Made by a program: the position numbers and the translations under genes
From: Prunus persica
Taxonomy: Eukaryota > Streptophyta > Magnoliopsida > Rosales > Rosaceae
DNA length: 64,000 nt
Direction of reading: 5' to 3'
Assembly (NCBI RefSeq): GCF_000346465.2
Contig: NC_034009.1
Span: 33,521,251 to 33,585,250 of the forward strand
In this document: piece by piece, positions 12,293 to 23,491 of the stretch
Layout: the number at the start of each line of letters is the position of its first letter
Numbering within the stretch: the first letter of the stretch is position 1
The notes under the pieces: model-generated
Told to the model about the DNA's origin: nothing
Seen by the model: the letters and a program-made list of their open reading frames with translations, nothing else
Databases searched by the model: none

Positions 12293-14129
12293 TTATCTTA
12301 TGCCTGGTGATGCATTCTTCAATTTCGGTACTTTAAATCTGGATGAGAACAACTTTGGAGTCTCCGAAATCGTTATAACATCGTCTATTTTTCTCTTTGA
12401 GATGCTGCTCCCCTGCTCAACCAGAAACAAAAATATGATCCAATCAGCTTATAGACTCACAAGCACACAAAGATAAACAAGTATCTTTTGATTTTCTAAT
12501 TATCCTGTGTGCATCTTTGCAAAATCAGAGCATGAACATGTCAGCAAATCCATCCGGTTAAAATTAATAGTACCTTTCTGGTGTCCTTTATGGGATCAGG
12601 AAGTTGTGCAGCAGATGAATCTTTCTTCACAGTTACATTGGTTCTATCCTTAGCACTATTGTTGCCTCTCAAGCTACAAGTTCTAGTTCCTGCCGTGCAA
12701 TGGTTCAAGAGAGGAGTAGAGGAAGCACTTGTGGACTTTCTTAACAAATCCAATTCCGTTGAAAGTTTGGAAATTTCTTCCTTCAACTTATTTGAATCAG
12801 ACTCCATCTTAGCAACTTTACTTATTAATATTGCAATCTTGCCATCCTTTTCCTTATTTGAGGATTGTAAGTGCTCCATATGAGCAAGAAAATTTTGTAT
12901 CTTTGCCTCCGCCTGCTCAACTTCAGAATGCTTGCTCCTTAGTTTAGTGGTGTAATTTTCTTCCATAATCTTATACTGATTCCACACAAACTTCTTCTCT
13001 GCCAATAGTGCAGATACCTCCGAGCTCTTTTCTGAAGCGAGCTTATCGTACTGCTGATTTAACCTCCTGAGGTCATCTTCCAATTGTTTAGAACGCTGTT
13101 TCTCTTGCTTGCTTTTTTTGGGAGACTTTGTATTGCTAATTCTTTTATCCCCATCTTCGCCTCCTCCCTATAAACAATTGGGAGCTTAGAACAACATGCA
13201 AACAGAAAATCACACAAAATTACAACAGGAAGCTGTGTATATACCTTTAAATCAGAGAATTTATTGTATAAGTCAAACCATCCTTTGAAACCTTCTAACT
13301 CACTGTCCGTGTATTCTGTAGATTAATAAAAGGTTAATAATAAGATTTACATTAAAAGGAGGAATTCATATCCACATACACCTGACCTAGTTAAAATCTA
13401 CTCTACCACCTATGGCTCAAAATATGAGACAGCATTGCTAATTTAGTAGAATGCGTTATTTCCACGCAAATACCACTGAAACCCAACATATCTGGGGTAC
13501 TTTAACAGGCCTTGAAACCGAAAAGATTCGTAGGGTGAAGGAAGATTAACTGAAATTATTAGGAAATCATACAAAATGGAATTCTTGTTCTTTCAAAAGG
13601 GAATTGTAAGGAAATCATATAAAATCACAACAACAACAAAAAAATGCTGATAAAGTGAGACCCTTTTTAGATATAAAAAAATAAAATACTCACCTAATTT
13701 GAGTTTGGTGAGATAACCCTCTCGTTGCTTCAATCCCAGGACCAACTCAAACTTGGCCGCCTGAAGGGAGCCCGCCAACTCTTGAAATTCCAAATCCCCC
13801 TTCATCTACACCAAAAATTACAAGAAAATCACAACAAATTGGAGCAAAACTCAAAACAACTTTTTCCAAAACCCTAATTCGAATTCATGGATAATTTGAA
13901 AAGAAAAAAAGTTTGAGGAAGTTACCTGGGAGATTTGATCTTCCAAGAGACGAATATCATAGGTCCATCGCTCGTTTTGCGTTCGGACGCGATCTTCAAG
14001 GAGTTGTCGGTCTTTGGCCAGTGTCTCGAGCTGTGATTGTTGATCCCGTATCATCTGCACCAAACCGTTGAATGTGTTCTGCCAGTTTTGACTTTGAGAG
14101 GAGGCTCTCGAGCGCTCCTTAACAGCCAT
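12293..14129 (-). CDS. Coiled-coil (myosin-heavy-chain-like) protein of unknown function (366 aa, 5 exons)
   Basis: The minus-strand exons are 14129-13926, 13805-13694, 13315-13245, 13167-12574 and 12412-12293. All introns are GT-AG and the phases close exactly, giving 366 residues. The start ATG 14129 gives MAVKERSRASSQSQNWQ. Residues about 20-68 and 130-270 have heptad-like hydrophobic spacing among Glu/Lys/Gln, as expected for long coiled coils. Between them, the small third exon encodes a conserved-looking aromatic block (EYTDSELEGFKGWFDLYNKF). A basic patch (KSPKKSKQEKQRSK) near residue 140 and KRK near residue 333 could be nuclear signals. The tail ends SSRFKVPKLKNASPGIR. Plant proteins of this layout are often labelled myosin heavy chain-related, but there is no motor domain. 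The partner and role are unknown. Confidence 0.85.
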
Positions 14130-14428
14130 TTGTGAAAAATAAATCACAGAAGAAGAAGAACAAGATTGAATCTTTCTTTCGGAGCAAAGTTTTGGAGAAG
14201 AAGACCGTTGAAGAGAGTAGTAGACTTCCTAAGAGGGCTTTCAAGTATCAACGGTCGAATATCACTTCTCGTATCGTATTTTGAAAGCGAAGCGGTATAT
14301 GAATTGGGAATGCAAATGGGTTAGCCTAGATTGGGTTGGGTTTCTTTTAAAAGACCTGGGCCTTTAACGGTCAGATCATAATGGGCCCACCGTGGGCCTA
14401 AAATTCCTCACAGTCAATAGGGTCTTTC
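14130..14428. other. 5' leader and promoter side of the coiled-coil gene
   Basis: This contains the presumed 5' UTR and proximal promoter of the gene starting at 14129. I see no repeat or ORF until the MITE target site at 14429. Confidence 0.4.
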
Positions 14429-14431
14429 TTA

Positions 14432-14907
14432 GAGCACTTCCATCCATTTGCTATAATAGCAAGGGCAAGGGGAGTCAATGGCTGTTACTATTCATATAAA
14501 TAATGCCAGCCTTTGCAAAAAACAAAGTGTGTTTCCACCCATTACCATGGCAAATGGCAATTACTATTCACTTTAAATTATTTTTATTTTTTATAAATAA
14601 ACGATTAATTTTGATAGGGTTTAGGGTTTTGATGCGGGAAGTAAAGAATATGGCTAAGTATTTATATATAAAAATTCTGAATTTTTTGGTTTTTTTTTTC
14701 AATTTTTATTATTATTTTAATTGGTTGTTGATGTCATTATGATGTCAGCATTACGTGACTTGCCCAGACAACAGCACAGGCTAGATTTGCCTGTGGGCTT
14801 GCCGAGTTGGTGGGCCCCACCCATTGCCCAGGCTTGCCCTCGCTAGAGCCGTCACGCGGGCCCAGGCCCTCTTCTGCTCAGGCTTCCCCTTGCCGCTAGA
14901 AGTGCTC
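14432..14907. mobile_element. PIF/Harbinger-like MITE, 476 bp, TTA target duplication
   Basis: The ends are inverted. The left end GAGCACTTCCA is matched by the right end read backwards, GAGCACTTCTA. The element is flanked by TTA at 14429-14431 and TTA at 14908-14910, the 3-bp TTA/TAA duplication typical of PIF/Harbinger elements. No transposase frame is present, so it is non-autonomous. The right third is GC-rich, unlike the AT-rich left part. A related fragment is at 11600-11710. The superfamily call rests only on the target duplication and TIR. Confidence 0.75.
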
Positions 14908-14910
14908 TTA

Positions 14911-16422
14911 TACGTACGTGCCCCTCTCTTTCTTGCCTTTTGTTTTTGTTTTTTTGTGTTAATTCGTTTATTATTTTGTTTGTATATAATTTGTTCTTTT
15001 TTTATTTTCCAGGATGAATCACTTTGACATGTTCTCAAACTTGTTCAACCCTCCGGTTTTTGCAATTATTATATAAAATAAAACGGCTTGCTTTTGATTA
15101 TTCTTACAACATAGTCCTTATCTCACACAGCACAGCAAAGCAAGTTGCTAAATATTTGAATTAGAAAGGGAAATCCATATAACTATTTATTTTCAGGCAA
15201 CCATGCCATTTTCTCGTTGAAAATTGATGAGGTTGCATGAGTTAATATTATAAAAGGTGATGCGTGCGGGCCAAGACGAGCAATAGGGCAAAATTGCGAC
15301 CATCTATATCTATTGTTATTGAAAGACTAGTTGATTCTTATCCATAGCGACATTAGAAACCATAATTTCTAATCATACATAAGTAAAAGGAGTTTTTTAT
15401 AATGTTATTCAAGATGCTTGCATTTCCAATTAATTTTGGAATAGAATCACTTTTACTTACAAATAAGAATTCATAATATCGTAAAGGTTCTTTAAGATTT
15501 ATGATCTCTCAAAAATGACTTTAAATTATCCCAAAATGTTCTTTTTTCGTTGGCTACATTGATAAGCAAGGTTAACTCTCCAAAATTAACAAGATATCAC
15601 GATTTGTTTTAATTTAAAGCAAAAGAACACGCTCATGACAGATATCTTCAATTTTGTAATGTGTTCCTGGAAAATATTTGCTTAAGCCTTAACCTTCCTT
15701 TTGGTATTATTACGTACGTCAATCAAAAGAGCCCCATCAAAAAACAAAAAAGAAAATGAAGAAAAAACCTTTTGGAGTTGAGAAAAAGGAAAAACATTAC
15801 AATGCATAAAATCCATTGGGAGTACATAAAAACAACACAAAAGACAAAAAATGAGGGGAACATCCCAAGCCGCCAACGGATTTCCCGAGATCACCAACTT
15901 CCGTCCATATTTACTTCGCTGCTGCCAACTTATTATTCTTCCCCAAATTCCAATTCACACCACCATATAAAATGCCATATTGCACGCAGCAGGAGCACCC
16001 CATCTTCTTCCCACCGCCTGTTTCTCATCTTTCATGTCACCTCCTCCATATCTTTGCTAAGCTTTGAGGTCTCTGCAAGCCTCTTTCGGCTACGTTCTTT
16101 TGGTAAGCATACGTTATACTCAACGACTTTAAGAAAGAAAGAAGAAAAAAAATACACATGTGGGTTATATTTTCCTAACTTTATGCTATAACTATACTTT
16201 TTTTGTATTGTAAGCAAATGGACTGCGATGTATAATATAAATTTGTTGTCGACTTGACCCTTTTTTAAAAACATTTATGGACGTCATATGTGATGAACTT
16301 ACTGGTTAGTTTGATGGTTGATGAAAGTTTATTATAATTTTCTGTTGATCAATTTATGCAGAAGCTTGAACCTATATAACTTGTAACTCAAATTGGTGTT
16401 TCAGGATTGAGAATCTGAAGAG
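14911..16422. other. Intergenic DNA, then invertase promoter, leader and 5' UTR intron
   Basis: Positions 14911-15950 hold nothing I recognise. A TATA-like CATATAAAATG at 15963-15973 and the C/T-rich leader after it suggest invertase transcription starts around 16000. A leader intron probably ends at the TTTCAG near 16403, just before GATTGAGAATCTGAAGAG and the ATG at 16423. The donor may be the GGTAAGC at about 16100. These leader calls are inference. Confidence 0.45.
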
Positions 16423-18377
16423 ATGTCTCCGGTTCATGGGGATCATTCTGGTCAAAATGGGAATGTAAGAAGTCTTGAGACGACGGTGGCCACCCTATTT
16501 GAATTCGGCGAAGACTCTGATGTGATGAGGTTACTTGACAGACCAAGGCAAGTGAACGTGGAAAGGAAGAGATCCTTTGATGAAAGGTCAATCAGCGAAT
16601 TGTCCAACATAGGGTCTCCTTGTAGAAGGTCCTGTTTTCTGGGGAGCCCTAGACCAAGCAGCTACTATGAATCGCATCCCATGGTTGCCGATGCATGGGA
16701 AACCTTGAGGCGCTCTGTCGTTCACTTCCGCGGCCAGCCTGTTGGAACACTTGCCGCCGTCGATCATTCTGTCGAAGAACTTAACTATGATCAGGTAATT
16801 AATTAAATAAATCCCACATATCTCTTTCTTTCAATATAGAGATTTAAATTGACTGGTTAGTCTAAGTGGCATGACAGGTCTTTGTTAGGGATTTTGTGCC
16901 AAGTGCATTGGCCTTTTTGATGAATCGGGAGGATGAAATAGTGAAAAACTTTCTGTTGAAAACACTTCGCCTCCAATCATGGGAGAAAATAGTGGATCAG
17001 TTCAAGCTTGGAGAAGGGGTGATGCCAGCAAGTTTCAAAGTGCTCCATGACCCTGTAAGAAATTTCGAAACCATAACTGCGGATTTTGGTGAGAGTGCAA
17101 TAGGGAGAGTAGCTCCAGTTGATTCTGGGTTTTGGTGGATCATCTTGCTTCGTGCTTACACAAAGTCTACAGGGGACACTTCACTGTCTGAAATGCCCGA
17201 ATGCCAAAATGGCATTCGCCTTATCCTTAGCCTCTGTCTCTCAGAGGGCTTTGATACTTTCCCAACTCTGCTCTGTGCTGATGGATGCTGCATGATTGAC
17301 CGGAGAATGGTTGGTTCACTTGCGCATTATCCAAACACCTTCAGTACATTAATGACTCATCTCATCCTTTAACTAATTACCACACAACTGCAATTTACAG
17401 GGTGTATATGGGTACCCAATTGAAATACAAGCACTGTTCTTCATGGCTTTAAGATGTGCTCTGCTTCTGCTTAAGCAAGACAACGTTGGGAAGGAGTTCG
17501 TGAAGCGCATAACTGATCGCCTCCACGCTCTAAGTTATCACATGCGGAGCTATTTTTGGCTGGACCTGAAGCAGCTCAACGATATCTACCGCTACAAAAC
17601 AGAGGAGTATTCTCACACTGCAGTGAACAAGTTCAACGTGATGCCCGATTCGCTTCCAGATTGGGTTTTCGATTTCATGCCGAGCCGCGGTGGCTACTTC
17701 ATTGGGAACGTGAGCCCAGCAAGAATGGACTTTCGCTGGTTCTGCTTGGGCAACTGTGTGGCAATTTTATCGTCTTTGGCGACCCCAGAGCAATCTTCAG
17801 CGATCATGGATCTTATCGAGTCACGCTGGGAAGAGCTGGTTGGAGAAATGCCATTGAAAATTTGTTACCCAGCCATAGAAAGTCACGAATGGAAAATCGT
17901 CACTGGGTGCGACCCAAAGAATATCAGGTGGAGCTACCACAACGGGGGCTCTTGGCCAGGTGACCTCATGTTTAACTCTGCAAAAAAAAAAAAAAAAAAA
18001 AAAAATCTTGTTTAATTACTAATTAATTAGTTAATATGAATGATAAAATGAATTGGTTTCTGTGATGGGCGGGGGGCGCAGTGCTTCTGTGGCTGTTGAC
18101 GGCGGCGTGCATAAAGACGGGGCGACCCCAAATTGCTCGACGTGCGATTGAGCTTGCGGAAAGTCGGTTGTCGAAAGACAGCTGGCCAGAGTATTATGAC
18201 GGGAAGCTGGGAAGGTACATGGGAAAGCAGGCACGTAAGTTTCAGACATGGTCCATTGCTGGGTACTTGGTGGCTAAGATGATGCTTGAAGACCCGTCTC
18301 ATTTGGGCATGATTTCTCTGGAGGAAGACAAGCAAATGAAACCCCTTGTTAAAAGATCTGCTTCATGGTCCTCTTAA
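16423..18377 (+). CDS. CINV: Alkaline/neutral invertase, cytosolic type (GH100; 552 aa, 4 exons)
   Basis: This enzyme hydrolyses sucrose to glucose and fructose at neutral to alkaline pH. Exons 16423-16794, 16878-17309, 17401-17959 and 18082-18377 join with correct phases to 552 residues, the usual size of cytosolic members. The short N-terminus ([14 protein letters not shown], then [14 protein letters not shown]) lacks a plastid or mitochondrial presequence and resembles the CINV1/CINV2 clade. GH100 hallmarks visible are [94 protein letters not shown] and [17 protein letters not shown]. The C-terminal KRSASWSS resembles the phosphorylated 14-3-3-binding tail I recall for Arabidopsis CINV1. 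Intron 3 has an A homopolymer (about 17982-18004) only about 20 bp after its donor, which splicing must tolerate. The call is firm; the exact orthologue is not. Confidence 0.95.
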
Positions 18378-18809
18378 TTCAATGCAGATGGCCTTCTCAT
18401 TTTCTTGCTATGCATAATGCATCAATTGTTTGTTACAATATTTAAAGCCAACACTTTGGCATATTATTTTTGGAGAGACAGTGGAACTTTAATTAAGCAT
18501 TTACAGAGCTTTGTACTCCTCTGTTTTTGCATATTCTCTTCTAAATTTTACCAATTAAACTTTTCGGAAAAGCAATAGTCTCTTTGGCGGGTCATTGAGT
18601 TTATTGTTTGGATTTGTAAGAAACCTGTCTGCATATGGAATATCATAAACATAATCCTCCAATTAACTTGTTTGATTCAAAAAGTGCCCGTGAAACATAA
18701 AGTTTTATTCGATAATATTAATGTTGCCTAGGCTACACCAATTGGCTACAACGAAAAGAAAAGCACTTCTCTCCTTGTAATTAGGAATTGTCGTATATAT
18801 TACGCAGGG
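18378..18809. other. Invertase 3' UTR and flank
   Basis: AT-rich 3' flank of the invertase gene, without recognisable genes. Similarity to the F-box locus begins at about 18810. Confidence 0.4.
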
Positions 18810-19703
18810 TGGAGCCAAGCAATAACCTGAGCTTACTGTGCTGCTTAATATGATTGGTTTGCACTACTGCATAGATTTTCTTAGAGTGCCGGTATATACT
18901 CTTCTTATCACTCTCTCTACTGATTACTTGGTTTGCGAATCTGTTGCTTATTTTTCTCCGAATGGTATGGTATGAATGCTTTCTCATAGCTTTATAGGAA
19001 CTTCAATCTTTTCAGAATGACAGATTGTCTCACTCTGTTTGTTCAAACGTGATTTAACTTGCGAAATGTGCTTCATTTCTCGAATTTATGAAAATGGAAA
19101 ATCGGTCAGTTGATTCTGAAGATATCATCTACCATAGAAAATACCAGTGTATATTCTGTTAAGGTTGTTAGCAAATGGATACAATAGTTAGCAGTCTCAT
19201 TTAGATTGGCTTATCTGGCTGTGTATAAAGGAAACGTCTCGAGTTCAGAAAAAAAAAATGCACTTTGGATGATACAATTATGTGCTCTCCTCCGTCCCTT
19301 TCATCGTGTGTCTGCTCTCCTTTTTTATGTGTTGGGAAGAACTGCAAATGTTTGGAGTTCTTGATTTCCCTTACCCTTGCACATTCTGCAAACCTGCACA
19401 TACACAATTTTTAGTTTCTCATTCGGAATTTAAACTTCAACCTTCCTCTGAAAGCCAGAGTGCAGAAACCACCCGGTAACATGTTTGTCCAAAGTTTTAA
19501 AAGCTAAGAGTTCTATGTTAATGTATAAGCTTGTGCCCCTATCCCTGAGAAGGCATACTGTTTGTATTGTGTGGCTGGCTCAACCTTTAGATCTGCATTT
19601 GGGAAATAAAAAATCATCAGAAATGTCAAATTGTAACATTGTAGATTTAGATACCTTTAAATACATAATTGGCAGGCCGTATGTGTCCTCGAAGCACTTT
19701 ACA
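18810..19703 (+). pseudogene. Partial F-box gene copy, left part (end of exon 3, intron 3, start of exon 4)
   Basis: This stretch is a diverged copy of 24860-25810 in the intact F-box gene. The exon 3 end (GAGCTTACTGTGCTG, GGTTTGCACTACTGCAT, GAGTGCCGGTATATAC) is followed by a matching intron 3, and then by the exon 4 acceptor (ATTGGCAGGCCG) and TGTGTCCTCGAAGCACTT. Exons 1 and 2 and most of exon 3 are absent, so the copy cannot encode the protein. It is interrupted at 19703 by an LTR element and resumes at 22769. Confidence 0.8.
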
Positions 19704-19815
19704 TGACAGGACCCGATCCAAATTCCGCTTTGAAATCCGAGTCAGACCCTGTGCGTAGCCCCAGGGTCAATCAAAACTCTAGCAGGAATGCCAAAGACCG
19801 GTAAAATACCTGTAA

Positions 19816-21042
19816 TTACGTCAGGCGATGCATGTGCTTCCTGCTGGGACATGTTATATACTCTGCCTGTGGCTCTGGAACGTCCACCACGTCCCCTCTG
19901 CTGACTACTCTACCTCGACTGGCCACACTGGTCTGGGCACCACCACTGAACGAAGCCTCCACAAACGGTGGTATCTCCTGTGATCGACCCTGCATAACTG
20001 TCCCTGGAATTGGCGCATCTGTGGTCTCTCTAGTCTGCAGGAACAACGGGCAATCCTTCCGAAAATGTCCAGGTTGTCCACAGTAATAACATCCAGTAGT
20101 ACCCTGCTGGCAAGGCCCAGAATGGTACCTACCACATCTAGCGCATTGGGGGCGACTCCTCCTGCCAGATCCTGACAGCAACTGTCTTCCAGCACCTCTT
20201 GTTGTACTACCCCCTGAGCGGTTTCCAGAACTGCTACTTTGGTTAGAACCTCCGCTGGAGCTGAATCCAGGTCGGTAACCTCCATAGCTGCGACCACTGG
20301 ATGATCCCGAACTGTAACTGCCTCTCTTAGATGATCCCTGGCTAGGACCACCTATTTCAAAATGCTGCCTACGGAGTTCACCCCGTGGTCTGGCCATCAT
20401 CTGGCTGCTTTCAATCAGCGAAGCCGACATCACCACATCACTAAAGTTGGTCAACCGCTGACTGATCACAATATCTCTGATAGAGGCCTTTAATCCCATA
20501 GTGAACAGCTGACACTTCTTACTTTCATCCTCCACCAGTGGAAGACAATACTTAGACAGGTCATGAAACCTCTTCTCATACTCTAATACAGTCATCATCC
20601 CCTGTTCTAGCTGCAAAAACTCTTGCATCTTCAAATTCTGGTACGCTTGTGGGTAATACTGACTGTCAAATGCAGCTCTGAAGACTTGCCATGTAATAGC
20701 TAAAGGATCCCTGTATCGCCTCTTGACTGAATCCCACCAATGTCTGGCATTTTTGATCAAGAAGAAGGTGGCCAAAGTAACCCTACTGTTTTGTGGAATA
20801 GCCATGACCTCCATAATCCGCTCCATCTTTTCAATCCACTCCTCAGCTCTTGCTGGGGTACCATCACCATCAAAGTCAGTGGCCCCTATCCTCTTTGCTT
20901 GATCAGCGTATCCCAGGGAGGGATCTCTGGGCTGCCCAGTTCTGGCTAAAGCCTGCGTCAGCAACTCCAAGGTCTGCTGAAAGTGGGGATCTCCCTGCAT
21001 AGGAGGCATAGCAGGTACGGCTTCTGACGAACCTCCAACCAC
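19816..21042 (-). CDS. gag: Retrotransposon gag (capsid/nucleocapsid) with CCHC knuckle
   Basis: This is a 408-codon open frame of the LTR element. The true gag start may lie upstream, near 21170, where a frame beginning MGPKRGGVRRG has an in-frame stop. Visible parts are the retrotransposon gag domain (RAEEWIEKMERIMEV, ARHWWDSVKRRYRDP, FDSQYYPQAYQNLKMQEF, LEYEKRFHDLSKYCLP), a Gly/Ser-rich linker and the zinc knuckle CYYCGQPGHFRKDC. The frame ends at 19816 after what looks like a shift near 19915: in another frame the sequence runs on into the protease start (FGIPARVLIDPGATH), cut off at the 3' LTR remnant. The element is therefore gag-only and probably not functional. Confidence 0.85.
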   Translation of the reverse strand: MVGGSSEAVPAMPPMQGDPHFQQTLELLTQALARTGQPRDPSLGYADQAKRIGATDFDGDGTPARAEEWIEKMERIMEVMAIPQNSRVTLATFFLIKNARHWWDSVKRRYRDPLAITWQVFRAAFDSQYYPQAYQNLKMQEFLQLEQGMMTVLEYEKRFHDLSKYCLPLVEDESKKCQLFTMGLKASIRDIVISQRLTNFSDVVMSASLIESSQMMARPRGELRRQHFEIGGPSQGSSKRGSYSSGSSSGRSYGGYRPGFSSSGGSNQSSSSGNRSGGSTTRGAGRQLLSGSGRRSRPQCARCGRYHSGPCQQGTTGCYYCGQPGHFRKDCPLFLQTRETTDAPIPGTVMQGRSQEIPPFVEASFSGGAQTSVASRGRVVSRGDVVDVPEPQAEYITCPSRKHMHRLT

Positions 21043-21249
21043 AGATTGCTCTACCGGTTCAGGTACCGGTGCAGGAACAGGAACTTCCTTCTGCCCGAGC
21101 TGGGGATCTTGTCCCCTCTGTCAGGACGACTGTCTAGTCCCTCTACGGACACCACCACGTTTAGGGCCCATCTTTACTGTCACAAGAAACAGATTTTCAG
21201 GAAAACGAGGATGCACAAAGTGCGAAGTCTACAGGAAATTAAACCTAAT

Positions 21250-21261
21250 GCTCTGATACCA
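21250..21261 (-). promoter_or_regulatory. Primer-binding site, tRNA-iMet type
   Basis: Read on the minus strand, TGGTATCAGAGC follows the LTR end (…CTGTCA) after 3 bases. This is the common plant LTR-retrotransposon primer site complementary to the 3' end of initiator tRNA-Met. It fixes the LTR boundary and the orientation. Confidence 0.85.
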
Positions 21262-21264
21262 AGT

Positions 21265-22768
21265 TGACAGGACCCGATCCAAATTCCGCTTTGGAATCCG
21301 AGTCAGACCCTGTGCGTGTCCGACACCTGGCAAATGTCGGGCACAAAAGACCTATTTGCCCTTCCAAACAAAACATGATAAAACGACAAGGTTGACTTCT
21401 ACCGAAAAACCGGCAGAGTTTCCCTTGTAACTGGCTCAATACCAAAACATTCACACCTGTCAAACAAGTATACATATATACAACCAACTGCCAGCATATG
21501 TATATATACATTCCAAGAGATCAAAACTCAGTCTGGGGCAAAACATCAGAGCGACTGCTAAGAATTTACAAAAGAGTGAATCTTTGTACAAAATACAAAT
21601 CCTACATCAAAGAAAGGCGCGGAAGATGGGAAGTGGCCCGGGGGTGGATTCCTGTGCACGTCTACTGCCTGGGGGCGCAAAACAACAAGAAGGGTGAGTG
21701 GACTCTTTGTTTTAATAAATGAATTTAAGCAGTTCAGTTATAAGCTGTTTTATGCTGTTAACTATTTTATGTTGCATGCTGCCGAGTGCAATTTCCTTTA
21801 AAGCTTGTATGAACAGATATTCTCGTTAATTATCAGATAAATGGCAGTAGCATTTTAAAGGTTACAGAAAGTTAATTCTTCAACAACTTTTCTTCAGAAA
21901 CTTTATATTTTCTTAAATCACCTTGTACCCAGTTATTAAATGTTGCCTTCGGTTTATATTTGTTACCTTCGGTTTAGTCAGCATGCTTGACAGTTGCCCC
22001 ACGAGTTCCTTGGTACTCGAACTCGTGTGGAGAGAGTAATGCGGATAAAGGTGGACTACGGTCCCCTGAATCCTGCGAGTTGCGGCTCGGACTGACTTCG
22101 TGTCACTGAGACCTGCGAGTATGTGTCACCCATGGTGATGCAAGGAATTGACGGATATAAGGATTTGACGAAAATAGGGGTACACCTAGGTGATAGTTTT
22201 CAACTGTTTTCAAATGTATAGTTATATACATGCATGGATTTCAGAAATAAAGAAAATAAGTTAGTTTGTATAACTGTTTCTACAGTGGGGTTAGTATGTT
22301 CATATATTATTTTCTACGCTTTGTTTTGGGTCCACTTACCCTTCTTGTTGTTTTGCGCCCTCAGGCAGTAGACGTGCACAGGAATCCACCACCGGGCCAC
22401 TTCCCATCTTCCGCGCCTTTCTTTGATGTAGGATTTGTATTTTGTACAAAGATTCACTCTTTTGTAAATTCTTAGCAGTCGCTCTGATGTTTTTCCCTAG
22501 ACTGAGTTTTGATCTCTTGGAATGTATATATACATATGCTGGCAGTTGGTTGTATATATGTATACTTGTTTGGCAGGTGTGAATGTTTTGGTATTGAGCC
22601 AGTTACAAGGAAAACTCTGCCGGGTTTTCGGTAGAAGTCAACCTTGTCGTTTTATCGTGTTTTGTTTGGAAGGGCAAATAGGTCTTTTGTGCCCGACATT
22701 TGCCAGGTGTCGGACACGCACAGGGTCTGACTCGGATTCCAAAGCGGAATTTGGATCGGGTCCTGTCA
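21265..22768 (-). repeat. 5' LTR (1,504 bp) with long inverted arms
   Basis: The LTR begins TG and ends CA in element orientation. Unusually, the outer about 435 bp at each end are inverted copies of each other: 21265 to about 21697 against about 22328 to 22768, separated by about 630 bp. The arms are near identical, including GACAGGACCCGATCC, CCGACACCTGGCAAATGTCG, the TATATATACA blocks and GGGCGCAAAACAACAAG. Transcription through it could give a long hairpin RNA. Confidence 0.85.
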
Positions 22769-22845
22769 TTACAGGAGCAAGATATCAGAGCGTCGAGTTT
22801 GTGTTGAATGGTTTGAGCATGGCCATAGCATCGAGCTTGTAAAAG
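22769..22845 (+). pseudogene. Partial F-box gene copy, right part (exon 4 fragment)
   Basis: After the LTR element the F-box copy resumes (GGAGCAAGATATCAGAGCG, GTTTGTGTTGAATGGTTTGAGC), matching 25813-25890 in the intact gene. Similarity fades by about 22845. The LTR element therefore lies inside what was exon 4. Confidence 0.75.
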
Positions 22846-22916
22846 GATATTGATATGTTTTGATGTAGTATTGTGATTAATATCGAGCGTTAGAAAGAAA
22901 AACGGACTGGTTTAGT

Positions 22917-23491
22917 TAGGGGTGGGTGCGGTCCGGATTGGATTGGTTTTATCTCAAAATTACGGTCAAACCAATTACAATATGACCGTTTGGTTCGGTT
23001 TAATTTGAATAAAAGTTATAAAGGAAATCGAACCAAACCAAACCAATTTAAGACGGTTTGGGCCTAAGCTTAATTCTCTTTCTTTTTGCATTTTTTCAAC
23101 ATTGTTAGCCCAACTATAACTAACAAATTCACAACTTGCTTCATATATAATTCATTTTCTAGAGTACGAAACCATCCTAAAGCTCAAAATGTAATAAAAC
23201 TTTATATTTCAGTAACTAATATAACTCAATTCAAATATTCATATATAATTATTAACTAATTAGAGTATTGCACATGTAAAATAAAATATAAATAAAAAAA
23301 TATACACATAAATGATTATGTTTGGTTTAGGCCGGTTTACAAAAGCTCAAAATCAAACCAAACCAAATCATATACGGTTTGGTTCGATTTTTAAATTATT
23401 TAACTTTTTCTTGATTAAAATCAAACCAAATCGATAATTTAATTTGATTCAACCGGTTTCATCGGTTCGACCGAATTGATGCCCACCCCTA
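22917..23491. mobile_element. hAT-like MITE, 575 bp
   Basis: The termini are TAGGGGTGGG (22917) and its inverted copy CCCACCCCTA (ending 23491). They are flanked by 8-bp repeats GGTTTAGT (22909-22916) and GGTTTGGT (23492-23499), which differ at one base. TAGGGGTG-type ends with 8-bp duplications fit hAT elements. The interior is AT-rich, with many copies of GGTTTGGTTC-like motifs and their complements. No transposase is present. Confidence 0.75.

Larger units (their letters stand above)
19704..22768 (-). mobile_element. Internally deleted Ty3-type LTR retrotransposon, 3,065 bp, TTACA target duplication
   Basis: The element reads on the minus strand. It starts TGACAGGACC at 22768 and ends GGTCCTGTCA at 19704, and it is flanked by TTACA on both sides (19699-19703 and 22769-22773). 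Parts in element order are a 1.5-kb 5' LTR (22768-21265), a primer-binding site (21261-21250), gag, the first residues of the protease region, and then a 3' LTR remnant of only about 53 bp (19756-19704). Reverse transcriptase, RNase H and integrase are missing, so it is non-autonomous. The uninterrupted paralogue near 25815 acts as an empty site and confirms the boundaries. Confidence 0.9.

Noticed and set aside
22266..22842. Open frames in the 5' LTR
   Set aside because: They lie in LTR arms and centre. The same frame appears in the inverted arm at 21245-21511, so it reflects the repeat and not a gene.
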